Positions 21,185-32,718 of a DNA stretch of 64,000 nucleotides are shown here, one piece after another. The translations under genes were made by a program, and so were the position numbers. The stretch's first letter is position 1, and every line of letters begins with the position of its first letter. The notes under the pieces are model-generated. The model was not told the DNA's origin and searched no databases. It saw only the letters and a program-made list of their open reading frames with translations. The stretch covers positions 8,819,501 to 8,883,500 of the forward strand of contig CATNEN010000002.1 in assembly GCA_950097015.1 (NCBI GenBank), given 5' to 3'. Origin of the DNA: Macrostomum hystrix. Lineage: Eukaryota; Platyhelminthes; Macrostomidae.

Positions 21185-24124
21185 TATTTTGACATCTCAG
21201 GAGCCAGTTAAAATGCCTTACATGTACAATTTTGGAGTCCCGTTTGATTGCCACACATTGGAGTACTCAAGCAATAAGTATGGCACCACCAAAGAATATA
21301 ACATAATATACTGTGGGCCCCATTGTCCAACCTCTTAATTAATGACTTGGTGTAAAATACATTTTTCCTACATTTTTGTCAACCAGATGGTAGACTGCAT
21401 GGGGATTTTACCGACCCCTCTGATCTCATTATCTTAATTGAAGCTACAGCTACAACAGAAATGAATGCTGCACTGTGCACTTGTAGCAGCTAGTGATGTG
21501 TTATAGATAAGATTCATTTTTGGCACACAAAAATTTCATTTCTCGCATAATTTATAGTTAAGTATGAAAATCAGGCGGACACCCTGTTTCCTGCTGTGGG
21601 TGGAAATCGACCCAATGTCATAATTGCACTAAAAAGCAACTCAAAGTCACAATCGCTTTTATAAAAATCGACGTAGCTTTTATCGGTCGGATATCCTAAA
21701 ATACAAATTTGAAGGAATTTGAACACTTGAAAATTTGAAGCGTCAAGACGATTTGCCACTATCGAAAGTCGGCTTACTACTTAGCTGGAAGATTGCGGCT
21801 CAATAGGTTATAGGGCTGAGGCTGCTCGACGAGCTACGGCAGATTATGGATGCGCGCGGTGGTAGCCCGGGGTCAAGTGCTCCTGCGGGCCCCTCGGCGT
21901 GGCGATGGGCGGGAGCCCCAAAGGCAGCCCCAAAGAACATAGTAGTTTATAGGAAAATAGGTGATTCAAACAAATCATTATAACCCAGATTTGCAGCCAG
22001 TCTTTCATTAGCGAAATTCTGTAGCAAATGTTTAAAAGTATCGCGTCTTAACCTTCTAAAGTAGGCAAAGCTATTGATGCATTGTCGACTAAAATACTTC
22101 TTAGAAAAAGAATCATCGAATGTTCAAATAGTGAAAATACAGGGCCCGCTATCTATGCTTATAATAACAAGGGAAAGCTAAGAAGCTGAATGAAGTTTAC
22201 GCGGCCGAGTACGAAGCGAAGATCAGAAGCTTTTAAGTACGGTCAATAATACTTATACCCACACGACACAGATTATCAATCATAGGCCTAGTTAAAGCCG
22301 ATCTTGGCACTTGACACTGCGATTTTCAATTCACTTTATTTTACTATATCATTAGGCGTTATACGCTACTATTGACTAAAAATGTTATTAAATATTGCAT
22401 ATTATTTAGGGTTGTAAAAAAATAAGTTTTTTGCATTGTGAGCCTTGCCATAGAGCCATATGGGCATTGTGTATTGGAAATTTTTGAGTTCTTTCAGAAA
22501 AGTTACTCTAAAGTGTTAATCAAGCAATCGAAATTCAGTCTTCGAAGCTATGAAAAGCTCTTGTTGCACAAATGCAAGTCAATAATGGCTAGCACAGTAG
22601 CTAAATTAATTTAAATATTGGAAGTTGCTTGATTCTCTCCAACTTACAAATACAAAGCTCATGTGGCATAGCTAACTAGCCTAGGCCTACTACTGGTTCT
22701 AGCTGGCTAAAAATTAGCCAAGGGTAGTTGCTAAATTAGTTACATCATATCTACCTAATAACTTGAGTATTCTTTGCAGGCCCTACTCATAGGCCTATTA
22801 AGTTATTAGAGCCTATCTAATATCTAAATTTGCATTGGCAACCATTTTTTTTGTAAATATGTATAAAAAAGAGTTAAAAATGTAGGATTAGGCCTACAGA
22901 CTAAATTTAAGGGCATACTTAGTTCTGTTGTTTTTATGGAATGAACTAGGCCTAGTGAACTAGAACCTAAATATCTGGATCAAAAACATTACATTTTGAA
23001 GATCTAATGTGTCCTATAGCAAGATCCCTCAAAAAGTTGTATTATAGCCACTGCAAACATAACTAAAAAACTGGATAATAATTTTAGAATTAAGCCTAGT
23101 CTTCATTTAAAAAGACTTCATAGGACTTGTAAGCTAGCTCGCCTCTGTTGCATCCACTGTTCTCTTGCATTTATTTTTGTTGTAGTAAGGTGTTGAAAAA
23201 ATTTGACATAGTAAGAATTCAAATAAAATTGTATTGATTATCCTGAGAGATTTATAATGAAGTTTTAAGATTGCCTACTAATTGTAGTTCTAGGGATATA
23301 CTGTTTAGACAATGACTTGGTGAAATTATTTTGCCTTGTTAGTATCTTTGGGAGTTTTTTTCTTAAGTTGCTAAGCTCTTAATTCATTATATATAGTACT
23401 TTGTTGCATATCATTAGGGCAATTAAAAAAACATGTGATACATTTGAAACTTTGCCTTTTTGCTTTCAAATAATATAAATATTTTTTGTATTATAAATGA
23501 TTTCTAAAATATGTTTTATAACAAAACAAGTAATTCTTCCTGCATAAAAGGAGGAAATTGTTCATCAGCAAAATCAACTTGCCAGTGCGGAATGCAAGCC
23601 AGCAATACAGTTGAGGAGAAGTAGAAAGTGATCTTGGAAGAAGTGTTCCAATGTGTTAGTTCTTTTCTCTGTTCGAGGTTTAGGTTGCACCCTCCAGTCC
23701 AGGTGAGCCCTGAGGACTGAGAGTGCGATACCAGTGAAAGCCCTAGAAGGAGACCGCTTGTGCTATAAAGAGTGGCTACCATTAGAGAAAGACCCGCGAA
23801 AGATAAGTATCGGGGAGTATACCTAAAGCATAGGGAAATACATGCTGAACTAAAAGAGAATGAAGGAGAAGATCGGCCTGAGTAATATGCTACTAAGAGA
23901 GAGAAAGAGTGATAAGCCCTGTTACAAACATTGATAATAGAACACGGTTAAAATAAAAGGGAACTACAATGCAATAAAAAAGAACTCTATTTTTTGTTTG
24001 GCTAGCTATATACATTATTCTATGATGTTGTTATTCTATAACAATTTTTTAAAAAATGTTGACAAACAAATTTGCAGCACAGTGAAGACCTAAGTAAGGC
24101 ATCAGTAAGTGTATCAGCTACAGC
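21185..24124. other. AT-rich intergenic region
   Basis: About 2.9 kb with no open frame of note. A GC-rich island at about 21815-21945, with GGTGGTAGCCCGGGG and GGCGATGGGCGGGAGCCCC, stands out from the AT-rich surroundings and may be a fragment of a transposed element. The last stretch is the leader of SSU72 and includes an AAATTTGCAG acceptor-like site ending about 48 nt before the ATG. Confidence 0.45.
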
Positions 24125-26088
24125 ATGGACATTCCAACTAAGCTAAGGATAGCTGTGGTCTGTAGCAGCAATCAGAATCGCAGCATGGAGGCTCACGATT
24201 TTCTTAGGTAAGCACTTTATTAATGTATAGTCTTTATCCCTGACCATTGTACAACTAAGACCCATATCAATTTTCCACCGATTCAGTAAGCGCGGCTTCA
24301 ATGTTCGCTCATTCGGCACTGGCAACCAGGTCAAGCTGCCTGGCCCGGCGCTCAACCGCCCGAACCTGTACAGCTTCGACTCCACCTACCAGGAGATCTA
24401 CGCCGATCTGGAGCGCAAGGACCGCACAATGTACACGCAGAACGGCATGCTGCACATGCTGGACAGGAACCGGCGCATCAAACCCAAGCCGGAGCGATTC
24501 CAGGACTCCAAGGAGAAGTTTGACGTCATCATCACCGTTGAGGAGAAAGTCTACGACGCTGTCATCGACGAGCTGGAGTCGCGGCATCAGGAGGGTAACG
24601 AGGCGGTGCACGTTGTGAATATCGAGATTCGCGACAATCACGAGGAGGCCACCCTGGGAGCTTTCCTTATCTGCGATTTCTGCTCTGCTGTGAGCGACTG
24701 GTTTATGGCATTGGCGACCAGTGGCTTTAGGGCTGGGGTCATTGAGAACCAGTTGGTTTAGGGCTGGGGGCATTGAGGACCACTTGGTTTAGGGCTGGGG
24801 TCATTGAGGACCAGTTGGTTTAGGGCTGAGGTCTTTGAGGACCAGTTGGTTTAGGGCTGGTGTCATTGAGGACCAGTTGGTTTAGGGCTGGGGTCATTGA
24901 GGACCAGTTGGTTTAGGGCTGGGGTCATTGAGGACCAGTTGGTTTAGGGCTGGGGTCATTGAGGACCAGTTGGTTTAGGGCTGGGGGCATTGAGGACCAG
25001 TTGGTTTAGGGCTGGGGTCATTGAGGACCAGTTGGTTTAGGGCTGGGGTCATTGAGGACCAGTTGGTTTAGGGCTGGGGTCATTGAGGACCAGTTGGTTT
25101 AGGGCTGGGGTCTTTGAGGACCAGTTGGTTTAGGGCTGGGGTCTTTGAGGACCACTTGGTTTAGGGCTGGGGTCATTGAGGACCAGTTGGTTTAGGGCTG
25201 GGGTCATTGAGGACCAGTTGGTTTAGGGCTGGGGTCATTGAGGACCAGTTGGTTTAGGGCTGGGGGCATTGAGGACCAATTGGTTTGGGGGCATTGAGGA
25301 CCAGTTGGTTTGGGGGCATTGAGTACCAGTTGGTTTGGGGGCATTGAGGACCAGTTGGTTTGGGGGCATTGAGGACCAGTTGGTTTGGGGGCATTGAGGA
25401 CCAGTTGGTTTAGGGCTGGGGGCATTGAGGACCAGTTGGTTTGGGGGCATTGAGGACCAGTTGGTTTAGGGCTGGGGGCATTGAGGACCAGTTGGTTTGG
25501 GGGCATTGAGGACCAGTTGGTTTGGGGGCATTGAGGACCAGTTGGTTTGGGGGCATTGAGGACCAGTTGGTTTGGGGGCATTGAGGACCAGTTGGTTTAG
25601 GGCTGGGGGCATTGAGGACCAGTTGGTTTGGGGGCATTGAGGACCAGTTGGTTTAGGGCTGGGGGCATTGAGGACCAGTTGGTTTGGGGGCATTGAGGAC
25701 CAGTTGGTTTAGGGCTGGGGGCATTGAGGACCAGTTGGTTTAGGGCTGGGGGCATTGAGGACCAGTTGGTTTGGGGGCATTGAGGACCAGTTGGTTTGGG
25801 GGCATTGAGGACCAGTTGGTTTGGGGGCATTGAGGACCAGTTGGTTTGGGGGCATTGAGGACCAGTTGGTTTGGGCTGGGGGCATTGAGGACCAGTTGGT
25901 TTGGGGGCATTGAGGACCAGCGGGTATTCAATGACCATATTTTCATTATAGCTAAAATTGCTCCCGATTTCTAAATGGATTTTCAGCTCCAAGAAAGCGA
26001 CGATCTGGATAACGATATGGATCTCATTGTGCAGGACTTCGCGGACAAAATTAAAAAGATTGTTCTGCATACTATTTGCTTTTATTAA
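24125..26088 (+). CDS. SSU72: SSU72, RNA polymerase II CTD phosphatase
   Basis: Removes phosphate from Ser5 and Ser7 of the Pol II C-terminal domain; in other eukaryotes it works with the cleavage and polyadenylation machinery in the nucleus. Exons: 24125-24207, 24287-24689 and 25987-26088, total 195 aa, close to the 194 of human SSU72. The first and last exons are short. The cysteine phosphatase loop C-x5-R is VVCSSNQNRSMEAH (Cys13, Arg19). The general-acid Asp lies in RDNHEEATLGAF (Asp144). The family's YTQNGMLHMLDRNRRIKP block is present, and the protein ends in LHTICFY as family members do. Phases agree at both junctions (AG|T and a codon boundary). Intron 1 is 79 nt; intron 2 is 1297 nt, almost all minisatellite. 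The catalytic residues are intact, so the enzyme should be active. Confidence 0.95.
24707..25921. repeat. 31/25-nt minisatellite filling SSU72 intron 2
   Basis: About 42 tandem units. The long form is 31 nt (GGTTTAGGGCTGGGGTCATT then GAGGACCAGTT). The short form is 25 nt (GGTTTGGGGGCATT then GAGGACCAGTT) and lacks 6 nt. Long units dominate the left half, and short units are mixed in from about 25270 on. A degenerate first unit is recognisable 17 nt after the splice donor at 24690, so the array is anchored at the 5' splice site. The plus strand is G-rich. Confidence 0.92.
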
Positions 26089-26332
26089 TAATATTTCTAA
26101 TTTGAAGTTCAGAATTTTCAAGTCAAGACGCCAGCTTTTTACTCCTGGTAAAGTTCATCCAGCTTGTGTGCTGTTGAAAATAATCATATCTGTCTTTGTC
26201 TGTAATTAAACAAGGACTTTCTTAAACTATTTTAAAATGCCTCAGATTTTGCTTTGCCTATTCTAAATTATGTTTTAGTCTGCCAGTTTAACCAGTGGAT
26301 TGGTTAGCTAACTGTTTCAGTGAAACCAAATT

Positions 26333-26338
26333 AATAAA
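26333..26338 (+). terminator. Poly(A) signal AATAAA of SSU72
   Basis: AATAAA about 245 nt after the SSU72 stop codon, within TTAATAAATC. It implies that SSU72 has its own 3' end before WDR55 begins at 26961. Confidence 0.5.
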
Positions 26339-26574
26339 TCTGATTTGCGCACACGAGCTGTAAAATATTCTGTACACTGATCATCTGACTGGCTTCACTT
26401 CGTGACTTTAATATTTAGATAGAATTACAAAAAATGTATTTAAAGTAGAATTTTTGTTTGTGTGACATTCTTCACTAAGATATTTCAATTATATTAATAT
26501 ATACGAGTATAAGAGGTAATACCTAACAAAAATCTATCAATAGATCAGTATTTAGGAACCCTAGTTAACACTTT

Positions 26575-26915
26575 ACTCTTTAGGCGAACTCTTAGAACGC
26601 TCTATTTATCGAAGGGAAATCCTATCTGTTGATTTATTTATAGGGGGAATCCTATTTGTTGGTCTATTTTTAGAAGGGAAATACCAATTTTCAATATGAT
26701 TTACGGAAGGGATCCATTGATTTGGAGTTCTATTTATAGCAGGGAAATCCTGATTTTGAGTTCTATTTACAGAAGGGAAATCCAGTTTTCAAGTTCTGTT
26801 TACGGAAGAGAATCCAGTGATTCGTAGTTCTATTTACAGAAGGGAAATCCAGTTTTCAAGTTCTTTTTACGGAAGAGAATCCAGTGATTTTTAGTTCTAT
26901 ATATGGAAGAGTCGT
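26575..26915. repeat. Degenerate tandem repeat between SSU72 and WDR55
   Basis: About eight to ten diverged copies of a unit near TTCTATTTACAGAAGGGAAA followed by TCC and variable sequence (period roughly 35 nt). It ends just before the ATTTCAG acceptor-like site that precedes the WDR55 start codon. Confidence 0.65.
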
Positions 26916-26960
26916 CAATTAGTTTTCATTTCAGCCTTAAAAAACCTGACCCTCCATGCA

Positions 26961-29900
26961 ATGACCGGCAGCAGCTCAGATGACAGCAGCGACAGCAGTT
27001 TGGACTCATCCGACTCCGAGGAAGAGCTGGAAGGCTCCGAGTCTGAGTCGGGCGACGAATTGGACATCGCCGACTGCATCGACTTGAAGATTGGCCAGGC
27101 CGGCGTTTCAGCTCTGGCCTTTCATTCCAGCGATCGTCGGCTGGCTTGCGGCACCATCGATGGACGGGTTCGCATGTGAGAAAGCTCATTCCAGTGACTT
27201 ATTGGTCATTTGATTATCGATCATGTTATGATTGGTCATTTGACTATCGATCATGTTATGATTGGTCATTTGACTATCGCTCATGTTATGATTGGTCATT
27301 TGACTATCGCTCATGTTATGATTGGTCATTTGACTATCGCTCATGTTATGATTGGTCATTCGCCAGCTATGACACCGAGGGCAGCCTGACGGAGCCGCTG
27401 GTTCGCGGTCGCTACCACAGGTGCGTTCGCTGCGTTGCCTTCCACGGCCAGGAGGGCGCCAGTCAGCTGCTGTCAGCTTCCAGTCTGGGCGCATTCAAGC
27501 TGCACGACGCCAGGACAGGCGGCTTGGCAGTCAGGAATAACAAGGCGCGAGAGTGAGTGCTGGAAATGCCGATTATTGGTGAGGGTATCTCAAATACCCA
27601 CTTTTTTCTGCATCTCCCAAAATATTCATCTAATCGTCATCAAAATCCGAACACGGTCTAAAACTTTCCGCTTTATCCAATAAAACAACAAACAAGATAT
27701 CACAAACAATATATTAAAGAGTTATAATAATTATTACTGGGGTTCAGCAGGCAATGGTAAATCACTTGGTGACACTCGACCGGCAGCCAGCGAGGAGGCA
27801 ATTCTGCCCATTCCGCTGACTCCTGAGCACACACACACACACACGTATACTGTACGCAGGCACACACTCACACAGGTGTGTACATCTGCCCTGAATTATT
27901 TCTCATCCTCAGGCAGTGTACACTTCACTGTGCCTTGGAGATCGGCCCTTAAGTGTGTAAATTTCACGACTAGCCCCCAAGCCTTCTCTCCGCTGCTGCG
28001 CCCCAAACGAATGTGGCCTCGCCGCGGAATCGAGCTCAGGGACCTCGGCGCGAGAGGCAAACGCGTTAGACCGCTCTGAAACTCTGAAACGCAGAATAGG
28101 ATGATAAATTCCTTTGCCTAAGATGCAGCTTCCATTGCTAGCTAGTGTGATAAGTTCTCGAATCATCGTCCCGACGACTTGCCCCGCAGCTGCGGCATCA
28201 ACTGCCTGCTGTCGGTGAACCCGGACCAGTTTGTCACCGGCGACGAGGACGGCTGGGTGAGCCTGTTCGACCTGCGCCGCTCCGAGTCCGCCGTGCTCAG
28301 CTTGCACGTCCAGGCCGACTGGAAGCCGCCTGGCGCTGACGATGGCGACGGCGACGGCGAGGCGAAATCCGCCGTTAAAGATGACCGAGGCACTGAAGGC
28401 GACGGACTCTGCGGTGTCGGGCACATCAGTATGCTGCCAGGACACGTCCTCGCCGCCTGCGAGGACGGCACACTGACTACAGTGTCACTGAACAAGCGGA
28501 AGGTATTGGGGCTAGTGGGTGAGAACTGGGGCTAGTGGGTGAGAATTGGGGCTAGTGGGTGAGAACTGGGGCTAGTGGGTGAGAATTGGGGCTAGTGGGT
28601 GAGAATTGGGGCTAGTGGGTGAGAATTAGGGCTAGTGGGTGAGAATTGGGGCTAGTGGGTGCGAATTGGGGCTAGTGGGTGAGAATTGGGGCTAGTGGGT
28701 GAGAATTGGGGCTAGTGGGTGAGAATTGGGGCTAGTGGGTGAGAACTGGGGCTAGTGGGTGAGAATTGGGGCTAGTGGGTGAGAATTGGGGCTAGTGGGT
28801 GAGAATTGGGGCTAGTGGGTGAGAATTGGGGCTAGTGGGGTGATGGCTAGTTAGGAATAAATGGGATTCTATAGGAATAGATGAGATTCTATAGGAATAG
28901 ATGAGATTCTATAGGAATAAATAAGATTCTATAGGAATAGATGAGATTCTATAGGAATAGATGAGATTCTATAGGAATAGATGGGATTCTATAGGAATAG
29001 ATGGGATTCTATAGGAATAGATGGGATTCTATAGGAATAAATGAGATTCTATAGGAATATATGGGATTCTATAGGAATAGATGAGATTCTATAGGAATAG
29101 ATGGGATTCTATAGGAATAGATGGGATTCTATAGGAATAGATGAGATTCTATAGGAATATATGGGATTCTATAGGAATAGATGGGATTCTATAGGAATAG
29201 ATGAGATTCTATAGAAATAGATGAGATTCTATAGAAATAGATAGGATTCTATAGGAATAGATGGGATTCTATAAGAATAGATGAGATTCTATAGAAATAG
29301 ATAGGATTCTATAGGAATAGATGGGATTCTATAGGAATAGATGAGATTCTATAGGAATATATGGGATTCTATAGGAATAGATGGGATTCTATAGGAATAG
29401 ATAAGATTCTATAGAAATAGATGGGATTCTATAGGAATAGATGGGATTCTATAGGAATAGATGAGATTCTATAGCAATAGATGGGATTCTATAGGAATAG
29501 ATGAGATTCTATAGGAATAGATGAGATTCTATAGAAATAGATGGGATTCTATAGGAATAGATGGGATTCTATAGCAATAGATGGGATTCTATAGGAATAG
29601 ATGAGATTCTATAGCAATAGATGGGATTCTATAGGAATAGATGAGATTCTATAGAAATAGATGGGATTCTATAGGAATAGATGGGATTCTATAGGAATAG
29701 ATGAGATTCTATAGAAATAGATGGGATTCTATAGGAATAGATGGGATTCTATAGGAATAGATGAGATTCTATAGCAATAGATGGGATTCTATAGGAATAG
29801 ATGAGATTCTATAGAAATAGATGGGATTCTATAGGAATAGATGGGATTCTATAGGAATAAATGAGATTCTATAGGAATATATGAGATTCTATAGGAATAG

Positions 29901-32159
29901 ATGAGATTCTATAGGAATAGATGGGATTCTATAGGAATAGATGAGATTCTATAGCAATAGATGGGATTCTATAGGAATAGATGAGATTCTATAGAAATAG
30001 ATGGGATTCTATAGGAATAGATGGGATTCTATAGGAATAAATGAGATTCTATAGGAATATATGGGATTCTATAGCAATAGATGGGATTCTATAGAAATAG
30101 ATGGGATTCTATAGGAATAGATGGGATTCTATAGGAATAGATGAGATTCTATAGAAATAGATGGGATTCTATAGCAATAGATGAGATTCTATAGGAATAG
30201 ATGGGATTCTATAGGAATAGATGGGATTCTATAGCAATAGATGGGATTCTATAGAAATAGATGGGATTCTATAGCAATAGATGGGATTCTATAGGAATAG
30301 ATGAGATTCTATAGGAATAGATGGGTTTCTATAGGAATAGATGGGATGCTATAGGAATAGATGAGATTCTATAGAAATAGATGGGATTCTATAGCAATAG
30401 ATGGGATTCTATAGGAATAGATGGGATTCTATAGAAGTAGATGAGATTCTATAGGAATAGATGGGATTCTATAGGAATAGATGGGATTCTATAGCAATAG
30501 ATGAGATTCTATAGGAATAGATGGGATTCTATAGCAATAGATGGGATTCTATAGGAATAGATGGGATTCTATAGGAATAGATGGGATTCTATAGGAATAG
30601 ATGAGATTCTATAGGAATAGATGGGATTCTATAGGAATAGATGAGATTCTATAGAAATAGATGGGATTCTATAGGAATAGATGAGATTCTATAGCAATAG
30701 ATGAGATTCTATAGGAATAGATGGGATTCTATAGGAATAGATGGGATTCTATAGGAATAGATGGGATTCTATAAGAATAGATGGGATTCTATAGGAATAG
30801 ATGAGATTCTATAGGAATAGATGAGATTCTATAGGAATAGATGGGATTTTTTAGCAATAGATGAGATTCTATAGGAATAGATGGGATTCTATAGCAATAG
30901 ATGAGATTCTATAGCAATAGATGAGATTCTATAGGAATAGATGGGATTCTATAGGAATAGATGAGATTCTATAGGAATAGATGGGATTCTATAGCAATAG
31001 ATAAGATTCTATAGCAATAGATGAGATTCTATAGGAATAGATGGGATTCTATAGCAATAGATGAGATTCTATAGGAATAGATGAGATTCTATAGCAATAG
31101 ATGAGATTCTATAGGAATAGATGAGATTCTATAGGAATAGATGAGATTCTATAGGAATAGATAAGATTCTATAGGAATAGATGAGATTCTATAGCAATAG
31201 ATGAGATTCTATAGGAATAAATGAGATTCTATAGGAATAGATGGGATTCTATAGGAATAGATGAGATTCTATAGGAATAGATAAGATTCTATAGGAATAG
31301 ATGGGATTCTATAGGAATAGATGGGATTCTATAGGAATAGATGGGATTCTATAGAAATAGATGAGATTCTATAGGAATAGATGGGATTCTATAGGAATAG
31401 ATGGGATTCTATAGGAATAGATGAGATTCTATAGGAATAGATGGGATTCTATAGGAATAGATGAGATTCTATAGGAATAGATGGGATTCTATAGGAATAG
31501 ATGGGATTCTATAGAAATAGATGGGATTCTATAGGAATAGATGGGATTCTATAGAATAGATAGAGAAATCGAGTTATGCAGCTGTCACCGGCCCACTCCA
31601 CCAGGTGCTGATGAAAAGCGAGTTCTTCGGCCAGCCGCTCACCTGCGTGTGGCCAATGAAGGGCGGCTCCAAGGTGGTTGCGGGCACTGAGTCCGGCAGT
31701 CTGCTGCTGTTCAACCGCGGCCAGCTGGCGAACATTAGCGACAAGTGCTCCGTGCTGGAGCCGGCTGGCGGAATCGAAGGCGCCTGCCCGCTTGGCCCGG
31801 ACATCCTCGTGTGCGCCTGCTCGGACAGCCGGCTGCACGCCGTCTCCGTGCTGCCGCACTCTCGGCTCGCCTGCCTCGGCCGGCAGCCATCGGACACCGG
31901 CGCCTGCCTCCGCGTGGCCGCCGATCCCACCGGAGCGCTCCTGGCCTCGGCTTCGCCGGAGTCCTCCCAGATTCGGCTCTGGTCTGCCGGCCGGCTGACG
32001 GAGCTCCAACAGCGCGCCGTGGAGCAGCAGAGGCGAAATCCCAGCAGGCGGAAGCGGCGAGCCGGATTGACTGGCCACAGCAAAGTTGGCGACAGCGCCT
32101 GCGGCAAACTGGCGAAGCAGGAGACCACTGGCTTCCTGGCTGGACTGGTGGGAAAATAA
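26961..32159 (+). CDS. WDR55: WDR55, WD40-repeat nucleolar protein
   Basis: WDR55 is a WD40 propeller protein of the nucleolus required for rRNA processing in vertebrates. Four exons: 26961-27175, 27367-27552, 28190-28502 and 31605-32159, total 422 aa (human 383). Phases match at every junction (2, 2, 0). The N-terminus (residues 1-35) is an acidic Ser/Asp/Glu tract. WD-like units follow: VSALAFHSSDRRLACGTIDG, CVRCVAFHGQ, GINCLLSVNPDQFVTGDEDG with VSLFDLR, VVAGTESGSLLLFN, and a final LLASASPESSQIRLW. The C-terminus has a basic RRKRRAGL and ends TGFLAGLVGK, like the FFAGL of vertebrate WDR55. The exon 3 donor (AAG|GTATTG) is weak, yet it is the only one that keeps the conserved NKRK-VLM join in frame. 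Introns 1 and 3 are almost pure minisatellite; intron 2 holds a SINE. Confidence 0.88.
27196..27360. repeat. 30-nt minisatellite forming WDR55 intron 1
   Basis: Five to six copies of a 30-nt unit containing GATTGGTCATTTGACTATCG and CTCATGTTAT. The intron is 191 nt long and almost wholly repeat. The first unit starts about 20 nt after the donor, and the last runs into the acceptor (GGTCATTCGCCAG). Confidence 0.9.
27721..28085 (-). mobile_element. SINE family A, near full length, in WDR55 intron 2
   Basis: Minus-strand element. The tRNA-like head begins near 28085 (CAGAGCGGTCTAACGCG, an A box of tRNA-Leu/Ser type), with a B-box-like GAGCTCGATTCCGCGG. The body contains AGAAGGCTTGGGGGCTAG, CTCCAAGGCACAGTGAAGTG and CAGGGCAGATGTACACACC, a (CA)n stretch, then GTGTCACCAAGTGA and an AT-rich tail TAATAATTATTATAAC. 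It is antisense to WDR55. The same family occurs at 38660-38995, 12165-12384 and 10515-10640. Confidence 0.85.
28503..28846. repeat. 20-nt minisatellite starting at the WDR55 intron 3 donor
   Basis: Seventeen or so copies of the 20-nt unit GGTGAGAATTGGGGCTAGTG. The first, shortened copy is the splice donor itself (GGTATTGGGGCTAGTG, from 28502), so the array begins at the exon border. Every complete unit carries GTGAGA, a better 5' splice-site match than the donor that is actually needed. Confidence 0.92.
28847..31556. repeat. 20-nt minisatellite, about 135 copies, in WDR55 intron 3
   Basis: A very regular array of ATGGGATTCTATAGGAATAG. Unit length is 20 nt almost throughout, so three units fill each 60 nt. 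Variation is concentrated at a few sites: ATGGG/ATGAG/ATAAG and TAGGAATAG/TAGAAATAG/TAGCAATAG. It ends about 45 nt before the exon 4 acceptor at 31604. Length homogeneity with site-limited variants suggests recent homogenisation. Confidence 0.95.
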
Positions 32160-32285
32160 CTTGCAGGCGGTGACTGACACGGCCGGAACTGACTGACAGA
32201 TTAACAAGCGGTGTGCATTAATTAGCTTGCAATCTTCGCATTTCTCTTGTTCCCAGCTTGTCTACTCGATTAGTCATTTAAAAAT

Positions 32286-32291
32286 AATAAA
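32286..32291 (+). terminator. Poly(A) signal AATAAA of WDR55
   Basis: AATAAA 127 nt after the WDR55 stop codon (TAA at 32157-32159), same strand. Confidence 0.6.
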
Positions 32292-32718
32292 CTGCAAGAT
32301 TGCTCTTTCGTTAATGCGCAGCTTTGACTGTATTATCGAACTAATTAATTATTTTATCCCTGGTATCAGAAAATCGGCCACTCTCCGATGCTGATCATCA
32401 GGTCAGTCTAAAAATAGATCACCTTGGCACATCAGTCGGTGACTTCTATAAATAGCATCTAATGAAAATGCATGGGCTAACTGAGCTTCCCTTGTTGAGC
32501 TTTTGACACCATAGACAGTACAAATTCTGGCGGGCTGCACGCAGCACTAAAATTAATAGGCGGCGTTCCGGCACTAAGTCGCATTCGATGCAAAACTTGT
32601 TTTATTAAACTTAGTGCCATAGACAATTCAATAAACTGTAGGGCTCGTTCTATAGAATTACTCGCCCTAAGAGCCAACTCTAAGAAGCCAGGCAGGCCAG
32701 TCAAGTACATGTTGCTCG

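Noticed and set aside
26089-26960. SSU72-WDR55 operon
   Set aside because: Same strand and fairly close, but SSU72 has a plausible poly(A) signal of its own at 26333 and the gap holds a repeat. Trans-splicing remains only a hypothesis.
28847-31556. CRISPR-like regular array
   Set aside because: Units are head-to-tail without unique spacers, in an intron of an animal gene.
31509-32207. 232-aa minus-strand frame
   Set aside because: Shadow of WDR55 exon 4, which is supported by conservation and splice phase.
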